Shown: piece by piece, positions 1-10,499 of the stretch | Numbering within the stretch: the stretch's first letter is position 1 | How the letters are laid out: each line of letters starts with the position of its first letter | NCBI RefSeq assembly: GCF_029962835.1 | Contig: NC_080577.1 | Span: 25,774,501 to 25,838,500 of the forward strand | Source: Magnolia sinica | Lineage: Eukaryota; Streptophyta; Magnoliopsida; Magnoliales; Magnoliaceae | DNA: 64,000 nucleotides | Reading direction: 5' to 3' | Position numbers and translations under genes: made by a program | The notes under the pieces: model-generated | Told to the model about the DNA's origin: nothing | Database searches by the model: none | The model's input: the letters and a program-made list of their open reading frames with translations, nothing else

Positions 1-612
1 GTATGCAAGACGCGGCGTTGGAACCGTGACGACGGTGCGGTCACAATGGTACAAGCATCGGATTAAGCCGATTCAGATCTACGATATACGACTTAGGGTT
101 GCGCGCAAACGTCGATTATTGGTCGCAGATTGCTGGACTTCGACGGAAAGGATCACGGGAGTCGACAGAACAGTACGGGCTAGGACATGGGCCTTACATT
201 TGACTGGTAGTGACTTCAAATCAAATACATTTTTACATTTGAGTCACTAACATACTTTGACCATACTAATAAATTAATACCAAAACAAAGAAAACGAGGG
301 CACCCGCTACGCACGAGGAAAGCATTCACGGATAATAATGCAACTATCCAATTGGTTGCCTTTATTCAGATAAAAATTAAACATAATGAACCGTCCAAAT
401 TCAGCAAACAAATGTCCATCCACGGAAGGTTGATATGATCAAATTAATCTGATTTTTTGTCTATCTCCCATCTACAGTGATTCCCAAGATTCTGACAATG
501 TAGATTGAGGTAAATATGCGGCGTGCGTATGTTGGCCATGTGCATACGTTTATGGCAAGCAGAGGATCCAGATTCAATAGTTAGAGCATCAAACTATTAC
601 TATCCTGACGAC
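1..612. other. Intergenic DNA, nothing recognised
   Basis: I see no gene, RNA or clear element here. A short open frame near the start shows no recognisable domain. The sequence is moderately AT-rich and precedes the first MITE. Confidence 0.5.
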
Positions 613-621
613 GTGTTTTCT

Positions 622-1158
622 GGATGCGGCTTATGCGGATCTGGGGAACCACATAGCTAGGTAGTTCCGGAAATGTGCGGCCCACCATGATGTGTCTACT
701 TTATATCCACGCCGTCTGTCCATTTTTCCCGCTCATTATTTTAGGATATGGTCCCAGAATTGAAGCAGATACAAATCTCAGGCGAACCACACCACAGAAA
801 AATGTGGTGATTGAACACCCACCATTAAAAGCTTTTTAGTGGCCACAAAAGTTTTGGATCAAGTTGATATTTGTGTTTTAAATTCATTCAGGTTTTTACG
901 ACATTATCAACCGGTTGGATGAAGATAAACATTACGTCCCTCTCTAAGAAGATTTTAATGTTGGACATTAAATCACCATGTTTTTCACTTAGGGTGGATC
1001 ACCTGGGATTTGGATCTGCTTATTTTTAGGTTCATACCCTTAAACTGAACTGGAAAAACGCATGGACGACGTGGATATAAGACAAATACATTACGGTGGG
1101 GCCCATAGTCTGGGAACAACCGAGCTCAGTTTTTCTCGGATCCACCGAAGCTGCATCT
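622..1158. mobile_element. MITE-like element with perfect 9-bp TSD
   Basis: A 537-bp element flanked by GTGTTTTCT at 613-621 and 1159-1167. The ends are imperfect inverted repeats: GGATGCGGCTT...GGATC on the left matches AGATGCAGCTT...GGATC read from the right. The body carries the module shared by all MITEs in this window, including CCCACCATGATG and a stretch reading 'aggcgaaccacaccacag'. A 9-bp TSD points to the Mutator superfamily. There is no coding capacity. Confidence 0.85.
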
Positions 1159-1238
1159 GTGTTTTCTCACGTAGCTTGTAATTCAAAATGCAAGTATTCA
1201 TCCGGCCTGTGCTATATCACGGAAAGTGAGCCTCGAAG

Positions 1239-1765
1239 GGAAGCGGATTGGCTGGTGTACCACACATAACTCCTCGATCTCCAAGTTGTACGAACGGTTC
1301 AAAGGAGATCAATGTTACATGGCCCCATAGTGAGATCATTTTAGAGCATTAGCCAATAAATAAATCAGATCCAAAGCTCAATTGAACCACATCAGAAATA
1401 TCGGTGGGGACGATTATTCTCATCGTTAAAACATTAGTAGGGCCCACTATAATGTTGATTTTCCATCTAATCTGTTCATGAGGTCACACAAACTTGGATG
1501 AAGAGGAAAAATAAATATAATATTGATCCAAAGCTTTCAAAAAGGGTTTCAATGGTTGACGTTCAATCCCCCACTGCTTTTTGCAGTGTGGTTCACTTGA
1601 TCTTTGGATCTTTTTTTATTTTTCGGTTCAAGCTTTAATACGAAATCTTTAAATGGATGGACGGTTTTGATATAACACATACCTCATGATGGGACCCATA
1701 TAACTTGGTGACGTACCCACACTAGCCTGGTCGGTGGTGGCTGGTACACTAGCCAATTCGCTTCC
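1239..1765. mobile_element. MITE-like element, B-type ends, 9-bp TSD
   Basis: A 527-bp element with inverted ends GGAAGCGGATTGGCTGGTGT, matched on the right by ...CAATTCGCTTCC. The flanks are GCCTCGAAG (1230-1238) and GCCTCGAAT (1766-1774), an 8/9 TSD match. The body is the shared MITE module. The subterminal part (about 1268-1300, containing CGAACGGTTCAAAGGAGATC) recurs in the foldback elements further on, which makes it a useful family marker. Confidence 0.85.
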
Positions 1766-2519
1766 GCCTCGAATAGGGAAACGGATTGGCTACTCCCCCT
1801 ACCAACCAATGGTTGGTGGTCGGTGCTCTGCTTCATCCATGTCGTCCAACTATTTTTTATAGATCATTTTATGTTATGAAACAAAAAATGAAGTATATTC
1901 CAATCTCAAATGGACTACATTACAGAAAACAGTTTTGAATGAATGTCAACCATTAAAAACTTTTTGGGGTCATAAAAGTTTGGATCAATTTGATCTCTGT
2001 TTTTTTACCTTCGCCTGGGTCTATATAACCCCCATACACTCAAGCCATAGTGGGATTTCACCAGCTATGGATATTCAAACCCTTGACCAGGTGTTGAAAC
2101 TCCTGAGAGTCTACCACTGGAGCAAGAGTAAGGATCCATATACTCCTGGGTCTATATGACCTAACCAAGCCCTAAAATGATCCAAAAGTGGATGAACGGA
2201 ATGGATGAAAGCATACATCATGGTGGGGCCCATGTAGCACCGACCACCAGGGTGGTGGCCAGAGCTGGACATCGGTCCGAGTCGGAATGGATTGGGACCA
2301 ACCCGATCCAATCCGAAATTTAAATACCCTAACTCGAATCCGATCTGATTCGGGAAGACCTGGACCGATCGTAACTCTACATTGCATGATCCAATCCGAG
2401 TCCGACTGGTGCAGTTCCAATGTAGTAGTTTGATGGTTCTAACCGTGCGGTGTGATATATAGTTCAAGAACAACGGACGGTTGTAAAAAATTGGCCCCAT
2501 TCAAAGGGTTAGGATAATC

Positions 2520-2937
2520 CAATGGCGTCAATCTTAGACTATAGCTTGCTCCCTGTGGTACTACTCAATGAACGGTCGAGTGTATTGTAAAGGTGGGGAT
2601 GGGCGTCATGTGTGGATAGAGTACCAAAAAATCTTGCACGTTGGAATATTTCAACCCATCCATCATTGAGCTATTTAGGCGGCCATCTCCTTGATGTTGG
2701 GATCTTTCAAAGATGACGATTTTTTAGGCAGACCCCATCAAACAAACGGCTTAGATCACTGAAACATATCCCTACAGCTATGGAGTCATCTTCTTCTTGA
2801 AAAGCAGACTCCTACCTTCATCTCGAGAGAGCAGAGGAGCTCCATATCCCAACGTTCCAAACAAATTCAATGCAAGAATCCAAAGGAGGAGGAGAAATAC
2901 CTAGAAGAACCTCCGGCATCATCCCCGCCGTTCATCA
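2520..2937 (+). promoter_or_regulatory. Captured eIF2-alpha upstream region and 5' UTR (putative)
   Basis: This lies between the left subterminal repeats of the hAT-like element and the ATG at 2938. It matches neither the MITE nor the hAT motifs. The last 110 bp is purine-rich (agagagcagaggagctcc..., aaaggaggaggagaaatacc), like a plant 5' UTR. Calling it promoter plus leader is inference from its position before an intact start codon; I see no unambiguous TATA box. Confidence 0.45.
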
Positions 2938-3108
2938 ATGGCGATCAACGGCCCTAATTTAGAGTGCCAGATGTACGAAGCCAAGTACCTAAAAGTCGAC
3001 ATGGCCGTGATGATCCAGGGGAAGAACATCGCGGACATGGGCGCGTACGTCTCCCTCCTCGAGTACAACAACATCGAGGGTATGATCCTATTCTCGGAGC
3101 TTTCACGC
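2938..3108 (+). pseudogene. eIF2-alpha N-terminal exon fragment (translation initiation factor 2 subunit 1)
   Basis: The 57-residue reading begins [17 protein letters not shown] and runs through the start of the S1 RNA-binding domain ([35 protein letters not shown]). eIF2-alpha is part of the eIF2 complex that brings initiator tRNA to the 40S ribosome. The fragment reaches the conserved SELS serine, equivalent to the regulatory Ser51 phosphorylated by GCN2-type kinases. Similarity ends there: the expected RRRIR reads RHRIQ and then runs into hAT subterminal repeat. The rest of the gene is absent. The open frame continues to 3210 as a chimera. It is a captured fragment, not a functional initiation factor. 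Confidence 0.85.
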
Positions 3109-3320
3109 CATCGGATCCAAACGGATCGGATTTCGGTTCGGTTCGATTTACTACTTACTCGAATCCGACCCAAATACCGTTCGGATTTGCTCGCTCCTAC
3201 CCGACCCTAACCGATCTAGGCCATCGGTTCTGTTCAAATCGGAGCGGATTGGGTCCATCTTGCACACCTCTAGTGGTGGCAGGAGAGTAGCCAATCCGTT
3301 TCCAAGAAGCAGGTCCAGAC

Positions 3321-3863
3321 TAAAATGGATTGGCTACTCTACCTGCCACCAGACAATGGCTGGTGGTTAGTGTTTTGTGGGCCCCACCATGTGTATGTGT
3401 TTCATCCATGCCGTTCATTTATTTTTCTAGATCATTTTATGGTATTACAAAAATAAAATAAAATTGAAGTATATCCCAATCTCAAGTGGACCACATTACA
3501 AGAAACAGTATTGAATGAATGTTGACCATTAAAAACTTTTCGGGGGCCATAAAAGTATTGGACCAAGTTGATCTTTGTTTTTTCCATTCATCTGGGTCTT
3601 TATGACCTAATCAACAGATTGGATGTCAAATAAACATACAGTGGGCCTTAAGAGAATTTAAATGATGGATATCCAATCACTATTGTCTTCCTGTGATATG
3701 GTCCACCTGAGATTTATATCCTTCTCATTTTTGGGATAAAGCCCTAAAATGATCTTCAAAAATGGGTGAACGGAATGTATAAAATACATACATCATGGTG
3801 GGACCCACGGAGCACCGACCACCAACCGGGGCTGGTGTAAGGGGGAGTAGCCAATCCGTTTCC
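3321..3863. mobile_element. MITE-like element, A-type ends, 9-bp TSD
   Basis: A 543-bp element with GGATTGGCTACTC near the left end and GAGTAGCCAATCCGTTTCC at the right. The flanks GGTCCAGAC (3312-3320) and GGTCCGGAC (3864-3872) form an 8/9 TSD. The left tip has decayed to TAAAATGG. The body is the shared MITE module and is non-coding. The right TSD overlaps the TSD of the next element, so the two insertion sites were about 5 bp apart. Confidence 0.85.
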
Positions 3864-4649
3864 GGTCCGGACGCGGAGGACGCGGATTAGCTACCGAAAG
3901 GTTGAGCAGGAAGACTAAGTGATGTCACCAAGTTCTGTGGGTCCCACCATGATGTATATGTTGTATCAACACTATCCATCCATTTGGAGAGATCATTTTA
4001 AGGCATGATCCAGAGGATGAGGCAGATACAAAGCTTTAGTGGACTGAGAAATTTACCACTGTATGACCCATTTACCCCCTTAAGCCCACTTCTTTTTACC
4101 TCATTAGAATGAGCCCTAGCTATACGGATGACTGACTAAAGGTCGAAAATGCCCCTACTTTTTCCTTCAAGCGGACGGTGTACTTGAAGGCTGGGTTCCC
4201 TGTGAATACCGATTATAACTGTAGCCATTTCTGTAGCCATTGAAAAAAAAAAAGTTTAATCCAAGCGACAGTACCGCCGATTCGACAGTAATGCCACTGA
4301 CCTCTGGACGTCCGGGCAGTGGTGTCGCCCTATTTTTTTTAATTGGGTGGGTCCCATCGTGGGCCCCACACTCAATGTTCATGATTTTGGTGGGCCCCAC
4401 ATCCACCTATGCAATTTTTTTTTACATGGATAACTTTATTATACTTACATTTTTCTCTAATACATATTTATGTATGTAAGCATATAAAATTTTTTTCTCT
4501 CTTTTTTCCATTTCTTTATTCATTTAACAAGAATATCTTCTAAACCAAAATTAGTTACTTGATGTACCCAATATGATTTTGGGGTAGGAGAAGCTACTTT
4601 AGCCAACCAACCTGTTTATTTTCCAAGATTTCATCAGGTCAATTGTTGA

Positions 4650-5192
4650 AAATCCATTTCATTCACTTCGTAGTCAATTTCAATCAGTTCACGGTTAATT
4701 TCATTCATTTCATTTACTTCACGATCAATTCCATGCATTTCACGGTCAATCCCGGCAACTCCACTTCACTTCACGGTCAATTCCATGTATTTCACAGTCA
4801 ATTCCCTTCACTTCATGGTCAATTCCATGCATTTCACGGTCAATTCCTTCACTTCACATTCAATTCTATGTATTTCATAGTCAATTCCATGCATTTCATG
4901 GTCAATTCCCTTCACTTCATGGTCATTTCCATGCATTTTACGGTCAAGTCCGGCGATTCCGCTTCACTTCATGGTCAATTCTATGTATTTCAAGTCAATT
5001 CCATGCATTTCACGGTCAATTTTGGCGATTCCCCTTCACTTCACGGTCAATTCAATACATTTCACGGTCAATTCCCTTCACTTCACGGTCATTTCCATGC
5101 ATTTCACGGTCAATTCCCTTCACTACACGGTCATTTCCATGCATTTCACGGTCAATTCCGGTGATTTCGCTTCACTTCACGGTCAATTCCAT
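4650..5192 (+). repeat. FB1 minisatellite block 1 (21-bp unit, forward)
   Basis: Tandem copies of a 21-bp unit whose core is TTCACGGTCAATTCCATGCA, alternating with a CCCTTCAC variant to give a 42-bp pair. Every 100-150 bp the spacer 'ccggcgattccccttcac' interrupts. 21 is a multiple of 3 and the unit lacks stops, so long false open frames arise (HFTVNSM-type heptads). Confidence 0.9.
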
Positions 5193-5194
5193 AC

Positions 5195-5505
5195 GGAAAT
5201 AATATCGATATTGTCGATAATATTGCTGATAACCGAAAATATTGGTATCACTACAAGTTTCGCTAGCTAGGGATACAGAAACAATATCGATATCGTCGAT
5301 AATATCGTTGATAACTAGAAATATTGGTATCGCTACAAGTTTTGCTCGCCAGGTATACGGAAACAATATCGATATCGTCGATAATATCGTTGATAACCAG
5401 AAATATCGATATCGCTACAAGTTTCGCTAGCCAGGGATATAGAAACAATATCGATTTCGTCAATAGTATCGCTGATAATCGGAAGTATCAGTATCGCTAC
5501 AAGTG
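5195..5505 (+). repeat. 82-bp tandem array, about 3.8 copies
   Basis: Units start at 5195, 5277, 5359 and 5441, exactly 82 bp apart, each beginning RGAAAYAATATCGATATYGT and ending in 'ctacaagtttcgct'. The unit is rich in ATCGATA/TATCG. It sits at the first orientation switch of the FB1 minisatellite and separates the forward block from the reverse block. Confidence 0.9.
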
Positions 5506-6515
5506 AAGGGGATTGACCGTGAAATGAGTGGAAATGTCCGTGAAGTGAAGGGAATTGACCGTGAAATGCATGGAATTGATCGTGAAGTGAAGGGGATTGA
5601 CCATGAAATGAATTGAATTGACCGTGAAGTAAAGGGGAATCGCCAGAATTGATTGTGAAATGCATGGAATTGACCGTGAAGTGAAGGGAATTTACCATGA
5701 AATGCATGGAATTGACCGTGAAGTGAAGGCAGTTGACCGTGAAATGAATGGAATTGATCGTAAAGTGAAAGGGAATTGCTAGAATTGACCGTGAAATGAA
5801 GAGAATTGACCATGAAATGCACGGAATTGACCGTGAAGTGAAGGGAATTGACCATGAAATGCATTGAATTGACTGTGAAGTAAAGGGGAATCACCAGAAT
5901 TGACCATGAAATGCATGAAATTGACTATGAAATGAAGGGAATTGACTGTGAAATGCACGGAATTGATGTGAAGTGAAGGGAATTGATCGTGAAATGCATT
6001 GAATTGACCGTGAAGTGAAGGGGAATCGCCGGGATTGATGTGAAATGCATGGAATTGACCGTGAAATGAAGGGAATTGACTGTGAAATGCACGGAATTGA
6101 CCGTGAAGTGAAGGGAATTGACCGTGAAATGCATGGAATTGACTGTGAAGAGAAGGGAAATCGTCGGGATTGACCGTGAAATCCATGGAATTGACCGTGA
6201 AATGAAGGGAATTGACCGTGAACTGCACGAAATTGACCGTGAAGTGATGGGAATTGACCGTGAAATGAAGGGAATTGACCGTGAACTGGATGGAATTGAC
6301 CGTGAAATGCATGAAATTAACCGTGAAGAGAAGGGGAATCATCGAGATTGACCATGAAATAAAGGGAATTGACCGTGAAATGCATGGAATTGACCGTGAC
6401 GCAAAGGGAATTGAACATAAAATGCATGGAATTGATCGTGAAGTGAAGGGAATTGACCGTGAAATGCATTGAATTGACTGTGAAGTGAAGGGGAATTGCC
6501 GGAATTGACCATGAA
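5506..6515 (-). repeat. FB1 minisatellite block 2 (inverted orientation)
   Basis: The same 21-bp unit as block 1 but on the opposite strand (AATTGACCGTGAAATGCATG). Together with block 1 it can pair as a hairpin around the 82-bp array. The open frames up to 250 residues here are repeat artefacts. Confidence 0.9.
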
Positions 6516-7905
6516 ATGCATTCATGGTCAATTCCCTTCATTTCACGGTCAATTCCGTGCATTTCACGATCAAGTCCCTTCACTTCATGGTCAATTCCAT
6601 GCATTTCACGGTCAATCCCGAGGATTCCCCTTCACTTCACGATCAATTCCATGCATTTCACGGTCAATTCCCTTCACTTCACGGTCAATTCCGTGCATTT
6701 GACAGTCAAGTCCCTTCATTTCATGGTCAATTCCATGCATTTCACGGTCAATTCGGGCGATTCCCCTTCACTTCACGGTCAATTCAATTCATTTCATGGT
6801 CAATTCCCTTCACTTCACGGTCAATTCTGTGCATTTCATGGTCAATTCCCTTCACTTCACGGTCAATTCCGTGCATTTCACGGTCAATTTCCTTCATTCA
6901 CAGTCAATTCTTTGCATTTCATGGTCAATCCCAGCGATTCCCCATCACTTCATGATCAATTCAATGCATTTCACTGTCAATTCCCTTCACTTCATGGTCA
7001 ATTCCATGCATTTCACGGTCAATTTCATGCATTTCATGGTCAGTTCCGGCGATTCCCCTTTACTTCATGGTCAATTCCAACAATTCCGTGCATTTCACGG
7101 TCAATTCCCTTCATTTCACGGTCAATTTCATGCATTTCACGGTCAATTCTGGCGATTCCCCTTCACTTCACGATCAATTCAATTCATTTCATGGTCAATC
7201 CCCTTCACTTCATGGTCATTTCCATTCATTTCACGGTCAATCCCGACGATTCCCATTCACTTCACGGTCAATTCAATGCGTTTCACGGTCAATTCCCTTC
7301 ACTTCACGGTCGATTTCGTGCATTTCATGGTCGATCCCCTTCACTTCACAGTCATTTCCATTCATTTCACGGTAAATCCTGACAATTCCCTTTCACTTCA
7401 TGGTTAATTCAATGCATTTCACAGTCAATTCCCTTCACTTCATGGTCAATTCCGTGCATTTCACGGTCAATTCCTTTCATTTCACGGTCAATTTCATGCA
7501 TTTCACGGTCAATTCTAGCGATTCCCCTTTACTTCCCGGTCAATTCAATGCATTTCACGGTCAATTCCCTTCACGTCACGGTCAATTCCGTGCATTTCAC
7601 GGTCAATTCCCTTCGTTTCACGGTCAATTTCATGCATTTTACGGTCAATTCTGGTCATTCCCTTTCACTTTATGGTCAATTCCCTTTACTTCATGGTCAT
7701 TTCCATTCATTTCACAGTCAATTCCGTGCATTTCACGGTCAATCCCGATGATTCCCCTTCACTTCATGGTCAATTCCATGCATTTCACGGTAAATTCCCT
7801 TCACATCACGATCAATTCCATTCATTTCACGGTCAATCCTGGCGATTCCCTTTCACTTCACGGTCAATTCAATGCATTTCACGGTCAATTGCCTTCAATT
7901 CCGGT
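6516..7905 (+). repeat. FB1 minisatellite block 3 (forward orientation)
   Basis: About 1.4 kb of forward 21-bp units. The junction with block 2 is a near-perfect palindrome at about 6502-6535, where GAATTGACCATGAA meets TTCATGGTCAATTC across a 5-bp ATGCA loop. The spacer unit 'cgattccccttcac' recurs. The 288-residue open frame at 6516-7382 is a repeat artefact. Confidence 0.9.
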
Positions 7906-8335
7906 GATTGACCGTGAAATGCATGGAATTGACCGTGAAGTACATGGAATTGACTGTGAAGTGCATGGAATTGATCGTGAAGTGAAGGGAATTGATTGTG
8001 AAGTAAAGGGATTTGACTGTTAAATGCATGGAATTGACCGTGAAGTGAAGCAGAATCGCCAGGATTGACCATGAAATGAATGGAAATGACCGTGAAGTGA
8101 AGCAGAATCGCCAGGATTGACTGTGAAATGAATGGAAATGACCATGAAGTGAAGGGAATCGACCGTGAAATGCACGGAATTGACCGTGAAGTGAAGGGAA
8201 TTGACCGTGAAATGCATGGAATTGACAGTGAAGTGAAGGGAATTCACCGAAATTCACCGTGAAATGCATGGAATTGATCGCGAAGTTAATGAAATTTACT
8301 GTGAACTGATTGAAATTCACTGCGAAGTGAATGAA
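7906..8335 (-). repeat. FB1 minisatellite block 4 (inverted orientation)
   Basis: Reverse-orientation units that mirror block 1. The right edge (8290-8345) carries the same degenerate edge variants as the left edge of block 1 ('gaagtgaatgaaat' against 'atttcattcacttcg'), showing that the outermost repeats are the arms of one inverted structure. Confidence 0.9.
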
Positions 8336-8639
8336 ATAGATTTTCGACCATCGACCTAATGGAATCTTGGAAAATAACTAGGTTGGTTGGCTAAAGTAGC
8401 TTCTCCTACCCCAAAATCATATGTGGTAAGTTAGGTAACTCATTCTAGTTTAGGAGATATGCTTGTTAAGTAAATAGACAAATAAATGAATTAAGAGATA
8501 GAAAAATATTTTTATATACTTATATATATATTTACATAATTATGTATTAGAGAAAAATGTAAGGGGGGAAAAGTTGTCCTTGTGAAAAAAAATCTGCTAG
8601 ATTGCCGCGGCAGCAGTATGGGCTTTTTTTTTTTTCCGG

Positions 8640-9177
8640 TAGAATCCTCGTTACTTTTGTGGGTCCCATCACGAGGTCTGTGTTATATCCAAACCGTCCA
8701 TCTATTTGGCGATCTCATATTAAGGCTTGAGACGAAAAATAAGACAGATCTAAAATTAAGTGGACCACACTATAAAAGGCAGTGGGGAATTGCACGTCTA
8801 TCATTGAAACCCTTTTAGGGGTTACAGATGTTTTGGATCATTATGAAATTTGTTTTTCCTCCTCATCCAAGTCTCTGTGACCTTATGAATAGATTGGATG
8901 GAAAATAAATGTTATGGTGGGCCCTACAAAATTTTTTAACGGTGAAAATCAATTTTCCCGCTGCTCTTTGTGGTGTGGTCCAGTTGATCTTTGGATATAA
9001 TTTTTTTTTTTTTGGGGTAATGCTCCGAAATGATCTCGAAATATGGATGAACGCTGTGGATATAATAAATAAATAACTGTGGGGCCCATGTAACTTTGAT
9101 ATCTTTTGAACCGTTCGTACAATTGGTAGTTCGAGGAGCGTCATCGCTCGTCTTCGAGCACCGGCCAATCTGCTTGA
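8640..9177. mobile_element. B-type MITE inside the FB1 right arm
   Basis: Shared MITE body from 'gtgggtcccatcacgagg' to 'gtggggcccatgtaac', followed by the B-type subterminal block (GAACCGTTCGTACAA, near 9108-9123) and GGCCAATCTGCTT at the right end. It is present in the right arm only, so it inserted after the arms formed or was lost from the left arm. Confidence 0.65.
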
Positions 9178-9471
9178 AGGAAAAAGCATGGGCAAAGTCG
9201 ACTGTACAGCTGGGGCTTATTTTGGTGAGGTAAAAAGAAGTGGACTTAAGGAGGTAAATAGGCTATAAATGGGTCATACAGTCGTAAATCCCCCCACAGA
9301 AAATAGCAGAGAGACTGACACCATAGTTTAAACCTTCCTAAGATCCACCGTGATGTTTAGCTTCATCGAAAACTTTTGTTGCCCTTGTAAGTTTTTAATG
9401 GTGGGCGTCACTTTCTCCATTGTTTTCTGTGGTGGGGTCCACTAGAGATTTGGATCTGACTCATTCTTTGG

Positions 9472-9603
9472 TTCATGCCCTAAAATGATCTCTCCAAATA
9501 GATGTACGGTGTTGGCTCATGCCCTAAAATGATCTCTCCAAATAGATGTGCGGTGTTGGCTCATGCCCTAAAATGATCTCTCCAAATAGATGTACAGTGT
9601 GGA
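9472..9603. repeat. 44-bp tandem triplication in the host MITE
   Basis: Three copies of a 44-bp unit containing CATGCCCTAAAATGATCTCT; the CATGCCC motif starts at 9474, 9518 and 9562. Copies differ by single bases (gtacgg, gtgcgg, gtacag). It lies just left of the FB2 insertion site. Confidence 0.9.
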
Positions 9604-9738
9604 TACAAAACGAGAAATTTGGGACTGTGGACCCCACCTTTTATCCAGCTGTTTTTATGAAACAAGACAAACTTAGTTTGGGAACTTAGACCTGCTCGTA
9701 CGGACAACGAATTTAAGGACAAGAATACCCCTCCTTTC

Positions 9739-10245
9739 ACGGAAACGGATTGGGTACTCCCCCTGCCACCAGCCAATGGCGGATGGCCGGTGGTTTGTGG
9801 GCCCCACCTTGATGTATGCTTTTCATCCATGCCGTCCATATATTTTTTCACATCATTTTATGATATGAGACGAAAAATGAGGTATATCCAAATCTCAAGT
9901 GTACCACATTATAGTAAACAGTGTTGAATGAGCGTCAACCATTAGAAACCTTTAGGGGGCCCACTGTGATGTTTGTGAGAAAACCTCTCTGTCTAAGTTC
10001 ATTCATAGGGTCAAAAAGACCTGTATGAAGAGGAAAAATAAATTTCATAATGATCCAAAACTTCTATAACCCCTAAAAGGGTTTCAATGGTAGACGTTCA
10101 ATTCCCTACTGCCTTTTACAGTGTGATCCACTTGATGGTTAGATCTATCTTATTTTCCGTCTCAAGCCTTAATATGAGCTGCCCAAATATATGGACGGTT
10201 TGGATATAACACAGACCTCATGATGGGACCCACAAAAGCAACACA
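9739..10245. mobile_element. Chimeric A/B MITE in the FB2 left arm
   Basis: The left end is A-type (GGAAACGGATTGGGTACTCC). The right half switches near 9990 to the B-type body ('cccctaaaagggtttcaatg', 'cctcatgatgggacccac'). The inverted counterpart lies at about 13030-13600 in the right arm, so the chimera predates or accompanied arm formation. Confidence 0.65.
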
Positions 10246-10254
10246 AAAAAAAAT

Positions 10255-10450
10255 ATATAAACTGCTACGGCACTGCCGCTTGCGCAATTTGGCTACAGTT
10301 ATAATCCGTAGCTATAGTGTATCAAAAATTGTTGGATTTTTTAGGCAAACTCGCTGGAAAGTTCTCGACTTTTTTGATGATATTGAAAGACCTTCGATAT
10401 ATCGAAGCTACGGTTATGGCTACGGTTATAATCTGTAGATATAGGGTCCC
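10255..10450. repeat. Small inverted-repeat module in the FB2 arms
   Basis: A roughly 190-bp segment with inverted GCTACGG/ATAACC-rich ends ('gctacagttataatccgtag' near the left, 'ctacggttataatctgtag' near the right). Its mirror is at about 12820-13005. A related scrap ('gattataactgtagcc') occurs in FB1 near 4210. Confidence 0.55.
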
Positions 10451-10499
10451 ACTGACCCTAACTCACTAGCTTCTTTTCTTCTTCTTTTTTCGTTGTAAT

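Larger units (their letters stand above)
2260..3272. mobile_element. hAT-like non-autonomous element carrying captured gene sequence
   Basis: A 1013-bp insertion with a perfect 8-bp TSD, GTGGTGGC (2252-2259 and 3273-3280). An 8-bp TSD is the hAT hallmark. The ends are CAGAGCTGGACA and, read from the right, TAGAGGTGTGCA, which fits hAT-type termini. About 150 bp inside each end is a subterminal array of TCGGATTGGG/CCGATCC-like motifs. The middle (about 2500-3108) is unrelated to transposons and contains an eIF2-alpha promoter, 5' UTR and exon 1. There is no transposase, so movement would need one supplied in trans. Confidence 0.85.
1777..3303. mobile_element. MITE-like element, A-type ends, split by a hAT-like insertion
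   Basis: It starts with GGAAACGGATTGGCTACTCC and ends with the complement (...GTAGCCAATCCGTTTCC). Without the insertion at 2260-3272 plus one TSD copy it would be about 0.5 kb. The interior also has an unusual stretch near 2020-2160 in which 'cctgggtctatat' occurs twice around unrelated sequence. I could not recognise the element's own TSD (CTCGAATAG on the left, AAGAAGCAG on the right). Confidence 0.8.
4046..9295. mobile_element. Foldback-type element FB1 with long inverted arms and minisatellite
   Basis: A 5.25-kb insertion. The outer inverted repeats are 4046-4112 (GAGAAATTTACCACTGTATG) and 9213-9295, whose reverse complement reads GGATTTACGACTGTATGACC. An inner inverted repeat pairs 4430-4645 with 8335-8560 and includes TTTTGGGGTAGGAGAAGC. 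Between them is a large 21-bp minisatellite with several orientation switches, plus an 82-bp tandem array. The right arm also contains a B-type MITE. No transposase is seen. The TIR resembles that of FB2 (GAGAAATTT then ACTGT), suggesting a Mutator-like origin. I could not see a clean TSD, so the exact limits are approximate. Confidence 0.7.

Noticed and set aside
1768..3312. TSD for the A-type MITE at 1777-3303
   Set aside because: CTCGAATAG and AAGAAGCAG share only about three of nine positions.
4643..8320. Many open frames up to 288 residues in FB1 with HFTVNSM/SISRSIP heptads
   Set aside because: They occur in several frames and on both strands at once because the 21-bp unit is a multiple of three and lacks stops. 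Frame redundancy and the inverted blocks show they are repeat artefacts.
4650..8335. CRISPR array
   Set aside because: Repeats are directly adjacent without unique spacers, change orientation, and the context is plant nuclear transposon DNA.
4041..9300. A 9-10 bp TSD for FB1
   Set aside because: The flanks (TTAGTGGACT on the left, ACAGAAAATA on the right) do not match. The host MITE sequence seems to have lost a few bases at the site, so I leave the exact ends open.
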